DNA from: Pomacea canaliculata | Lineage: Eukaryota > Mollusca > Gastropoda > Architaenioglossa > Ampullariidae | Assembly: GCF_003073045.1 (NCBI RefSeq) | Contig: NC_037592.1 | Span: 8,162,047 to 8,226,046 of the forward strand | DNA: 64,000 nt | Direction: 5' to 3' | Part shown: positions 24,706-35,600 of the stretch, piece after piece | How the letters are laid out: each line of letters begins with the position of its first letter | How positions within the stretch are numbered: the stretch's first letter is position 1 | Made by a program: the position numbers and the translations under genes | The notes under the pieces: generated by a model | What the model saw: the letters and a program-made list of their open reading frames with translations, nothing else | What the model was told of the DNA's origin: nothing | The model's database searches: none

Positions 24706-26859
24706 ATGGACGAGAACCAAGGTAAGCTCAGTTAAAATATTATTATACAGGAGTCGAACTTCTTTATTTAATTAATAGAATTTCGGTGAATCTTAATACA
24801 TGGAGAAGATGGGAACGATCGTCTACCCTACATCTTTGGTGTTTCACGACTAGTAAAATAAATTCACGAGAACCAGGAGGAGAGGAAAAGTTAATAAACC
24901 TCAGTTTGAATAAGTCACTTGTACTAACACACTTTGAACAGATGGAAAGATTAAGTCGACTTAGGTGGATGAATCCATTGGTCTCAACCTTGTGTTGGCG
25001 TCTGCACCGACAAGAAGCTGACAAGAGGGAGCGGAGGGCATCATCCGGGATAGCCGTCAACACGGTACACAGGATTTCAAGTCTTGCAACCTTGAGCAAA
25101 TAGAGCATAAAATAGCGACAACGCCCGTATTTAGGAAGGAGAAAACCAATGCTTACTCGAGTTCAAAATGTTTTCCAAATGACTTGATTTATTTCTTCAC
25201 AAAAATGAGTTCCAAGACCTCTACCTTTTGTGAAATGCGAGCTTTTAAATATGGTGTGACGGGTTTTGCGAGACAGAAGTCAACACTTTTAAGATAATAT
25301 TTAATTATTATTTAAGTCTTTCTGTGCTAATAGAACATACATCTCATTGAAACGCGCACTACTCCGTTTGTGATGGTCTATAATACGCCAGAAACTGAGC
25401 TTACTACTGCCGTCGTGATGCTGTCATTACTGTAATTATATTATTTGAATGTGTGAGGTATGAAGCAGTTTGCAAATACTTGGGCAGCCTTCGTTGTATG
25501 ATGATATGAATACGTCAGAGAAAATTTCAAAATGTTGGCATATTCGGCTTCAAATAATGCGAATTAAAAGTTTGAAAGAAGGTATGATTATGTAGAATTA
25601 AACAAATACTTTCTTTCAAGATCTCCCACCTGCAAACCATGAAGCTACAGAAGGATACCCAGGAACCGGCAACCCAGGCTTTGCAGGGGACTCTTTTGGA
25701 TATCCTTCCAGCTATCCACCCCAGCAGGGATACGGTGAGGGGTACGCTGCACAACCGGGGTATCAGCCAACACAGAAAAACTACAAGTCTAACCATTCTA
25801 CAGTCGACGTAAGCAGACCCACTTTTCTTTATTATAATTTAATATTTGGTTTTCCTTTTTCGTTCTTGTCCCTGTATTAACCTATATCTGTATTCATGTT
25901 TATTTATTTGTTTATTTATTTATAGATGAACCAGACGCCGACGTAGTAAGCAGTTTAAAGACAACTTGTGCTTGGCCATCTTCACCACACTTTGCTGCTT
26001 CTGGCCGATCGGCATTTGTGCCATCTTTAGAGCATGTGAGGTGAGAGTCAAAGTATCTATATTCACTGTTGTCGAAGAGATGGGTACGGGTCTACCGCAA
26101 CCTGAACTAGTAGAACATATTATATATTCCTTTCTAGTGCTATACCTAATCTTATTGAAGGGCAGTGAGCACAGAAGAGAAAAATGCTTCTGAGATAAGG
26201 ATCAGTACATCTGAAACAAATTTTTTTATGATTGTGTACCACAATGGAATCACAAGACCCTTTAAAAAAATTCTTACAACTTGTAAATGCTATCGTAAAG
26301 CTGCGAGAAATGGCGGTCAGTTGCTATTTGATGTCCTTCCACAGCGAAGCATGACCTGGCTGACTTGATAGATATTTCTTTGCATTCCGAGTTTTATACT
26401 TTGAGCAGACAGAGGTGAGCGAGTATGAGATACGAGAGACAGGTGGTGGAGAGAGATTAGCATTCAGAGAGATAAAGGGTTAAAGTAGTTTGTGTTATAG
26501 TTGGACAGAGAGCAGGCTGAAGGATACGAAATAAACTGTAAAATAACTACAACAAACATTCTTCAGTGCATGACACCTAGCTATTGTAAAACAGGAAAAG
26601 AAAGAAGTTGGGGTGAAGGGAGGATGATACATGATATTTACCTGTGTGTGTGTCCTATGTGCAGGCCCGCAAAGCCCGAGCAACAGGGTACTTTGAACTA
26701 GCTCAGACCCTAAGCCGAGTCTCGCCGCTTATCCCTGATTGGCATCGGCATTGGATGCATCGTAATCGTCATAACTATCGTCGTGTCTTTGCCGTCAACA
26801 AGATAGCCGTCAACACAGCTAATTACTACCTGAGCCAATTGGACCATGAGGCGAAGTAG
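24706..26859 (+). pseudogene. CD225/dispanin-family copy 4, damaged in exons 3 and 4
   Basis: Exon 1 (24706-24721) and exon 2 (25621-25808) are intact and in phase. Exon 3 with the paralog acceptor (25926-26040) is 115 nt and out of frame, meeting TAG at 25944-25946. An AG just before 25951 would restore the frame (25951-26040, 30 codons). In exon 4 (26665-26859) a 2-nt loss after CTAAGC (about 26711) and a 4-nt loss about 70 bases later cancel out. The transmembrane helix between them is therefore read in the wrong frame and becomes His/Arg-rich (HRHWMHRNRHNYRR). The end, NYYLSQL-DHEAK-stop, is back in frame. It is most likely a pseudogene, at best a protein without the second membrane helix. 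Confidence 0.8.
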
Positions 26860-28389
26860 GCAGTCGCCGAGGGAGCAAAAATGTCCTGCTGGGTTGGTTG
26901 TTTGGGGGTTTTATGTGTTTAAGTGATAAATGATGTTAGGGAAAAATCTCATTTCATTGAATGGCATTTGTAGGAGACTTTTCCTCTGCTTGTATGTTGA
27001 CTTCACCACGCTAGTCTCTCAGTGCATGTATTACACGAAAATCTCACCATCCGAGGGCGCATTTGTAGTGACCAGCTAAAGAAGGTGGGAGTGGAGGGCG
27101 GGAGTGCGAGGGGGCGGAGGAAAAGAGGCGTTGGTGGATTGGGAAGAGTCGGGTCTGTCCACTAGGATGCTTGGGAATATATCAGCCTCTCCTACTACGT
27201 GGTTAGTGCAGTGTTACTTGATATTTTTTCTGTAACATGAGAGAGGAGAGAAAGATTGAAAGGACCTAAGTGAGGTAGCTAAGATAAGGGTAGAGATAAA
27301 TCTTGACAGTCAGGGTTAGCAGAACTGGTCAAGTGTGGGCAAGGAAAACGTAATTAACTTTATACTGAAAACCTATTGGATGTTGTAAAAACTTCACTTT
27401 TCTTAGCGGCTGCAAACATCTTGTGAGAACATTAAAGCTTGATGTTTGATTTTGGCGCTTGGAGTTATCATGTGAACTGAACTGAGTTCTGTAGAAAATT
27501 TTTTTTTATCAACTCAATTATCTCTTTACCTTAACTATATTTCCTTATTTTTATCTTAAAGTAGAAAAAACCCGAGTGTATAAGCTTCTCACTTTTAATG
27601 TGAGGACGGAAGGAAGGAATGTTACACGTGTTACACATTTTTAGGTATTTTGTCACCAAAATTCGATCTTAACGGATCGATTGTCATTTGTCACTGGACT
27701 TGTCTAATGACTGTTAAATGTTTTATAAAGCTTACCAATATATTATCACAGCAAATTATGTCCATAGTCATCTCATTATCAGTCGAGTACAAGAATACGC
27801 CAAGAAGGACAAAGAGAAAGTGAAGTGTTGGCAGTTTCTCTTTTGTTTTTCTTAAGCCTCTTCAACCTTTCCAGCCAAACTAGGTCAAATCATGTCAAAA
27901 CGAGTCTTGGGGGTTTTCTTTATCAATCCTTCAAATGAAGCAAAACCTGTTGTTGCATAACATATAACATGTTGATCAAGTACAAAAAGAGCAATTTCTT
28001 CTGATCTTTAGTAATATTTTCCTCAAAGTTCTACAAGACCATTTGAAAGAGGATGATGCAGAGAAACCAAGTCATGATGAATATTTTCTTGAAGAAAATT
28101 CTTGAATTTTGTGCAGCTGAATATTGTGCTGGGTCCTGGAAGCCCCTTTTCTCCTGCGTTTTCGTCATGAGCCGAATGGGCTCAATCACTCAATCACTCA
28201 ATCACTCAATTAATCGGAGGAGTCAAAGGGTTAACAGACTGCCGTCAGTCAGCGATCTGAGGACAGAGTGCCGTTAACCATCATCAAACTAATCCCATTG
28301 ATTCATGGGATGATTTAGCCCTCTATCAACGATTAAGATTTTGATGTAATGACATCCTGGAGATTGTCGATGACATACAAGCGGACTGA
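26860..28389. other. 3' flank of CD225 copy 4
   Basis: The conserved 3' block includes ATTAAA near 27431 and the G-rich segment. A truncated copy of the molybdo-flavoenzyme intron follows (about 27840-28110), then the segment shared with 23930-24189. No gene is seen. Confidence 0.55.
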
Positions 28390-28950
28390 GTAATTCCAAA
28401 TCGGTGGCGCAGTGTCACACCGACATTGCAAGTGTGTCCAGCCTCTTGTTTTTATGTAACGGGTGCCTTTCAGAATGTGTGTGTGTTGTGTGTGTGAGTG
28501 TGTGTTGTGTGTGTGGTGTCAGTTATCTGTGTGTGTAGTGTGTGTGCTGATCTAGCATGCGTTGTGGTGGGGCTCTCCCCTGTTTGTTTTGTTTTTGCAA
28601 TCTGTTGTAATGGTTCTTTCTTTTTGATTTCCTTTTGTTTTTCTTTTCTTTTCTTTTGAGCTGGTAGTCGCACTCTGGGACAGCCAATAAACTTCAGTTT
28701 TGAATTGTAACTTCGTCTGGGTGTTTTGTGTCACTGAGGAGTGATTGGCTTAATTCGTTGCTCGCGTCGGGTGCGTGGAAGTTTGTCTGCGTGTTTGCGA
28801 GTGTGTCTGTGAGAGAGCGAGTCCCGCGACGCCCAATCGCGTTACGCGACACTGACCATCCCGGATACTCGACAATACATACACCGCAGCACGCACCCGC
28901 ACATCCTGTTCGCGGCAGTCGTTTTGTCGGGGAACACATCTACCAGTCAA
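28390..28950 (+). promoter_or_regulatory. promoter/5' leader type B, CD225 copy 5
   Basis: Near-copy of 24190-24705, conserved to the start codon, with an expanded TG/GTGTGT tract at about 28478-28550. Confidence 0.45.
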
Positions 28951-31016
28951 ATGGACAAGAAACAAGGTAAGCTCAGTTAAAACATTATTGTACAGGAGAC
29001 GAACTTCTTTATTTAATTAATAGAATTTCCGTGAATCTTAATATATGGAGAAGATGGGAACGATCGTCTACCCTACATCTTTGGTGTTTCACAACTAGTA
29101 AAATAACTTCACGAGAACCCTTCCAGCTGTGCAGTGCTGTGAAATTTGTCCTCCCTTTGTTGGCTTTTGTTTGTGAAGATATTTTGTACACTGTTATTTG
29201 CTTGTTGTGCGTTGTTTGAGTAGGAGAGGAAAAGATAATAAACCTCAGTTTGAATAAGTCACTTGTACTAACACACTTTGAACAGATGGAAAGATTAAGT
29301 CTGCTTAGGTGGATAAATCCATTGGTCTCAACCTTGTGAGGGCGTCTGCACCGACAAGAAGTTGACAAGAGGGAGCGGAGGGCCATCATCCGGGATAGCC
29401 GTCAACACGGACACCGGATTTCAAGTCTTGCAACCTTCAGCAAATAGAGCATAAAATAGCGACAACGCCCGTATTTAGGAAGGAGAAAACAAAGCCCTAC
29501 TCGAGTTCACAATGTTTTCCAAATGACTTGATTTATTTCCTCACAAGAAGTGAGTTCCAGGGCCTCTACCTTTTGTGAAATGCGAGCTTTTAAATATGGA
29601 GTGAAGGGTACTGCGAAGACAGAAGTCAACACTTGGGCATCCTTCGCTGTATGATGATATAAATACGTCAGAGAAAATTTCAAAAACATTGGTTTATTCT
29701 GCTTCTTATAATGCACTTAAAATGAATTAAAGGTTTGAAAGAAGGTATGATTATGTGGCACTAAACAAACACATTTCTTTCAAGCTCTCCCACCTGCAAG
29801 CAATGAAGCTACAGAAGGATACCCAGCAACCGGCAACCCAGGCTTTGCAGGGAACTCTTTCGGATATCCTTCCAGCTACCCACCCAACAGGGATACGGTG
29901 AGGGGTACGCTGCAAAACCGGGGTATCAGCCAATACAGCAAGACTACAAGTCTAACCAGCCTACAGTCATCGTAAGCAGACCCACTTTTCTTTATTTTAA
30001 TTTAGTATTTGGTTTTCCTTTTTTCCTTCTTGTCCCTGTATTAACATACATCTGTATTAATGTTTATTTATTTGTAGGAGATGACCAGTGACCGGCGTTC
30101 ACGTCGTAAGCAGTTTCAAGACCCCTTGTGCTTGGCCATCTTCACCACAATCTGCTGCTTCTGGCCGATCGGCATTTTTGCCATCTTTAGGGCAAGTGAG
30201 GTGAGTCAAAGTATCTATATTCGCTGTTGTCAAAGAGATTGGTACAGGTCTACCGAAACCCAAACTAGTAGAACATATTATATATTCCTTTCTGGTGCTA
30301 TACCTAATCTTACAGAAGGGCAGTGAGCACAGATGAGAAAAATGCTTCTCAGATAAGGATCAGTACATCTGGAACAAATTTGTTTATGATTGTGTTCCAC
30401 AATGGAATCACAAGACCCCTTTACAAAAATTGTCTTACAACTTGTAAATGCTATCGTAAAGCTGCGAGAAATGGCGGTCTGTTGCTCTTTGATGTCCTTC
30501 CACAGCGAAGCATGACCTGGCTGACTGGGTAATTTCTTTGCATTCCGATAGTTTTATACTTTGAGCAGAGAGAGGTGAGCGAGTATGAGATGTGAGAGAC
30601 AGGTGGTGGAGAGAGATAAAGGGTTAAAGTAGTTTGTGTTATAGTTGGACATAGAGCAGGCTGAAGAGTACGAAATAAACTGTAAAATAACTACAACAAA
30701 CATTCTTCAGTGCATGACACCTAGCTATTGTAAAACAGGACAAGAAAGAAGTTGCTATGGGGTTTAAAGGGAGGATGATACATGATATTTATTTGTGTGT
30801 GTGTCCTATGTGCAGGCCCGCACTGCCCAAGCAACAGGGTACTTTGAACCAGCTCAGACCCTAAGCCGGGAGTCTCGCCGCTTATCCCTGATTGGCATCG
30901 GCATTGGATGCATCGGAATCATCATTACTATCATCGTTACTGTCTTGGTCGTCAACAAGATAGCCGTCAACACAGCTAATTACTACCTGAGCCAATTGAA
31001 CCATGAGACAAAGTAG
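28951..31016 (+). pseudogene. CD225/dispanin-family copy 5, one-base frameshift in exon 2
   Basis: Exons are 28951-28966, 29785-29971, 30078-30200 and 30816-31016. Exon 2 is 187 nt rather than 188 because one base is missing in the run at about 29884-29888 (CCACCCAACAGG against CCACCCCAGCAGG). The frame slips, and normal splicing ends at TGA in exon 3 (30082-30084). Exons 3 and 4 are otherwise perfect: a basic lead-in (MTSDRRSRRKQ), CCFWPIGIF, the loop ARTAQATGYFEPAQ, a strong isoleucine-rich helix and a 10-residue longer tail than copy 2, ending NHETK-stop. The single indel could be a recent lesion or a consensus error. If it is an error, this is a normal 175-residue protein. Confidence 0.6.
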
Positions 31017-32475
31017 GCAGTCGCCTAGGGCGCAAAATGTCCTGCTGGGTTGGTTGTTTGGGGGTTTTATGTGCTTAAGTGATAAATAATGTTAGGGAAA
31101 AATCTCATTTCCATTGAATGGCATTTGTAGGACACTTTTCCTCTGCTTGTATGTTGACTTCACCACGCTAGTCTCTCAGTGCATGTATCACACGAAAGTC
31201 CCACCATCCGAGGGCACATTTGTAGTGACCAGGTAACCAACGTGGGAGTGGAGGGCGGGAGTGCGAGGGGGCGGGAGTGCGAGGGGGGCGGGAGAAAGGG
31301 GAAGTTTGTTTATTAGGAAAGTCGGGTCTGTCCACTAGGATGCTTGGAAATATACCAGCCTCACCTACTACGTGGTTAGTGCAGTGTTACTTGATATTTT
31401 TTCTGTAACATGAGAGAGGAGAGAAAGATTGAAAGGACCTAAGTGAGGTAGCTAAGATAAGGGTAGAGATAAATCTTGACAGTCAGGGTTAGCAGAAGTG
31501 GTCAAGTGTGGGCAAGGAAAACGTAATTAACTTTAAACTGAAAACCTATTGGATGTTGTAAAAACTTCACTTTTCTTAGCGGCTGCAAACATCTTGTGAG
31601 AACATTAAAGCTTGATGTTTGATTTTGGCGCTTGGAGTTATCATGTGAACTGAACTGAGTTATTTTTATCTTAAAATAGAAAAAACCCGAGTGTATAAGC
31701 TTCTCTCTTTTAATGTGAGGACAGAAGGAAGGAATGTTACATGTGTTACACATTTTTAGGTATTTTGTCACCAAAGTTCGATCTTAACGGATCGATTGTC
31801 ATTTGTCACTGGACTTGTCTAATGACTGTTAAATTTTTTACAAAGCTTACCAATACATTATCACAGCAAATTCTGTCCATAGTCATCTCATTATCCGTCG
31901 AGTACAAGAATACGCCAAGAAGGACAGAGAAAGAGACAATGTTGCCAAGATTTTGTAGAGGAAATAGTGAGAGCAGAATTCAAAGACATTTTAAAAGACA
32001 GTTTAAAAACCATACATGAAAAACGCCCAAACATGATCACATTGCCAAGCAAGTGATGTTACACAGAAAGTATGAAATAAGCACAAAATCTGCAAGTTAT
32101 GCTACAAGCAAAACACCTAAAGATAACAAGCAAAAATCAAGAAAAATTAAAAACTGACAGTTCATATATCAAGCAGGCACAAGTTTTGATTTCACATCTA
32201 CATAAACAAACTAAAAATTCGATTAAAAAAAGAAGTCAGAGGTGACTGGAAATAAAGTTCTTTGCAAGTCTGTGAATGATTGCTGCATTTTCAGGAAAAC
32301 TCTCCAGTCACGGGCCAAATGTGAAGTAAGTGGGATCCAACAAGCAGGCAGTCTGAACATTCTCAACCAAAGCTGGAGAACCTGAGCACGAAAAGAATTT
32401 TTATTTCAGTTTACAAAAGCTTTTAATTGGAACACATAATGAATAATACTTCTATCCCATACCCTATTCTCATCT
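31017..32475. other. 3' flank of CD225 copy 5 and repeat block
   Basis: The conserved 3' block of the array continues to about 31940, with ATTAAA near 31605 and a doubled ggcgggagtgcgagg unit at about 31256-31290. At about 31940 it switches to sequence related to 12380-12640 and 11280-11610. No gene is seen. Confidence 0.5.
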
Positions 32476-32495
32476 GAAACTTCTAATTAATAATT

Positions 32496-32501
32496 TTTAT
32501 T
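32496..32501 (-). terminator. candidate poly(A) signal of the molybdo-flavoenzyme
   Basis: AATAAA on the - strand, about 190 nt after the tentative stop at 32693. Its position fits a short 3' untranslated region and gives modest support to the tentative last exon. Confidence 0.4.
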
Positions 32502-32692
32502 GAAGATAGCAGGTGAGTCAAACAATCAATGACATGGAACAAATATTGTTTCCCCATTTCTCTCAAACTATTTTCATCTCGCTTCTAAAGATCGTTCAAT
32601 CCTGTTTATACTTCACATGATGAAGTGATACTCTAATTATTCTACAGACATTTAACGATAGCATAATTGGTATAATTCAATGCAATTACGCC

Positions 32693-35600
32693 TTACACCT
32701 GCAAGGTAGTGATGTTCTCATGAAGGAGACAAACTTCGGTGATAACCTTTTTCGTGCCGCTTTCCTCTCTTTTTATATTTATACGTATTATATTAAATGT
32801 ATTCATACAGTTCATTCCTGCGACTAACTTGTCAGCTAGAATATCCTTTTGGCTACAAAAATGTGTGGCATCAATCAAACAACTGGCCAGGTTTGAAGGC
32901 TCAAAATGTGTCAATATTTCCTTTGTGCATTGAATATCTTAGAAATAATATATGGCTCTATAAAAAATTTAAAAAACAAAACAAACACAAAAAAGCTAAA
33001 GTCCTCTGGCCTAGTTATCATACAGGTGAGAGGGCTATCACATAACAGAGTTCTCGATCCATAGCAAGTATTTAAGTCAACTTTTTAAGCATCACTTATT
33101 TAGTAGGTACTTACTAAGGGGGACATAGGAATACTGTCCAATCTCAGCACGAGCTGCTTCCACAGCTTGTCTTATGGCAAACACTGCAGAGCTTGACATC
33201 ATTAAAGGAGGCTCACCTGTTGCTGTTTTATGACAAAAGATATTTAGAGATTTTATTTCCTTCACCCTTTTGTGCATGACTGATGTTTTCAAACCTAGAT
33301 AAATTAATCTCAAAGTACTTAGACAGAAAACCCTAAAAATTAAAATAAACAAAGAGAACAAAGTAAGACTTGCATAAACTTTATAATGCTCTGTTGTTTT
33401 CATACTCCACTTTAATCAAATACCATCAAACATTTGAACCAGTGCTACATTTTTGATAGCATACAACCCAGTCCAGTATTGCTTTGAATATTTTGGAAAC
33501 CCAAGTTACCTTTGGAGCGAAGGACACCAAGTGGATTTGGGGCATTTTTCAGCAAAGCAATACGAAAGTCTATGGGAAGGTCTTTAGGCAATGGCGGCTT
33601 GTACTCCTGATGAAACAAACACATAAAGTAATAGCACACAAACGTTGTTCTACTATACACACTAGCACAACACTCTATAGGGTTTCTTAGCCACCAACTC
33701 TTTCTCTTCTCACATACATAATTCTTTACTTTCACAATAGAAGAAACGTTACCCAGGTCCCGTCAGTTAAAAGGACTCCAGTGTCTGGGCTGTATTTTAT
33801 TTTCTCTGTCAGATGATAGCCAAGCCCCATCATGAAGCCTCCTTCTATTTGGCCAATGTCTAGCTCTGGGCTCAGGCTGAAACAATGTTTCAGGAAAAAA
33901 TAAAATGAGGAACAAAGTTAAAGCATGACTGAATGCTTCTAAAGACTTAATTTAACTGGCAAACACAGTATTACAGATGACATAAAACCTGACCTTTCGC
34001 CACAGTCATACAGCATATCTACTCGGTTGATCTGAGTCTGCCCAGTCAGCACATCCAGCTCCACTTCAGTCACTGCAGCAGCGTACACATTGTAGTTGAA
34101 GTCATACTGCTGGTAGGGGTTTGTACTGTAATTAAAGGGGAAATTAATTAATGTTTGAAACTGAGTAAATTTGAAACAACAGGACTTTGTGAAAAAGCAG
34201 ACAGCGTCAAGTAGTCATAACACTGGTGTTTAAGGTGGAATAAATACCCTCCAGCCAGTTTGATACTTATGTGGTACATAGTAATTCTCCCAGTCAACCC
34301 AGCTGCTGAGGTACCTGACATTTTTTAGATTTTGGGAAAGGCAGTGAGGGACAGGAGATCAGCACTGCCAGAAAGCTGGATCCCCAGAAGTTTATAATGC
34401 TAGGAGACTAAAGTTATTTCCCCTATTTTTTTTTTAAACTGGACTGATTAAGCCTTTGCAAATGTGGTCAAGCATATGCACCCAAATTTATATGAACAGT
34501 TTCTAATGACTTGAAGTGAAAATGGCCTTTAGATCTCCACATTTTCAGGAAACACATTGCAGAAATGCAAAAATAAATTTATAGTTATTGATTGCAACAT
34601 ATGCTTGACATAAGATACAAAAGAAAAAGCCACCATTAGCTACTGATTATTAAGGGTTTAACATCTTTATACACTCAGTTGATCAGACTGGAACAAGCAA
34701 ATAAGCTTACTGCCTTAAACTTTTTTTCACCTACTAGGCATGTGCAGTGAGATCAATGCCCTTTTGGAAACACTGTGACACAAGTTGCTGCCATGTGGGG
34801 TTGTCCATTGTCTTGCGCACAGGATCCATTCGTGACTTCAGTATCTGGCAGCACTGAATTACACCCTGTCAGAACCACATGATAGCTGTAAACTGTATGA
34901 AGTAAAAGCCTTCCGAGGATATTGTGTTACATTAACAAAGCAAATAAAAAAATAAGTACAAATAGAATTATTGTACATTTACATGTGTTTGCTTTCATGT
35001 ACTTAACAGGAATCAGTGGTATCAACAGACAATTAAACAACCAAAAGTTGGGCTTGTCCTCAGTTTGCATGTACTATAAGTGTGTTCCTGGAAATACATG
35101 TGTCTGTGCGCATGCAAGTGTGCTTGTATATGCACACATGCAGATATATGTAAGCTATACTGGTATATATTCATCAAATCTATTTCAAAAAAATCTTTTC
35201 CTACTATTCCTACCCTAAGATATGTGCAAAACGTCAATGAATATATTGTCAATTAAAAGATTTTTAACTGATTGTAGTTGAAAAAAGAATTTAACTAGAT
35301 GCATATCAGAATACCTGCCCTTTATTGTCTAAAAAAAAAAACATTCCCAAGGAGATGATTCTCTAGGGGTTTCACTTTGTGGTTTTACTTATAAGCCTCT
35401 TCAACCTTTCCAGCCATGCTAGGCCAGATCAATTGAAGACAAATCTTGAGGCTTCTCTTCATCAACAATTCAGCTGAAGCTAAACCAGTTATTGCACGAG
35501 GAGTGACAAGCAGTAGAAAGAGACTTATTTTTCACAAGGTGATCTTTGGTGATATTTGCCTCAAAGATTCTGTGAAAGTCTGAACAGCTTGTTCCAAAAG

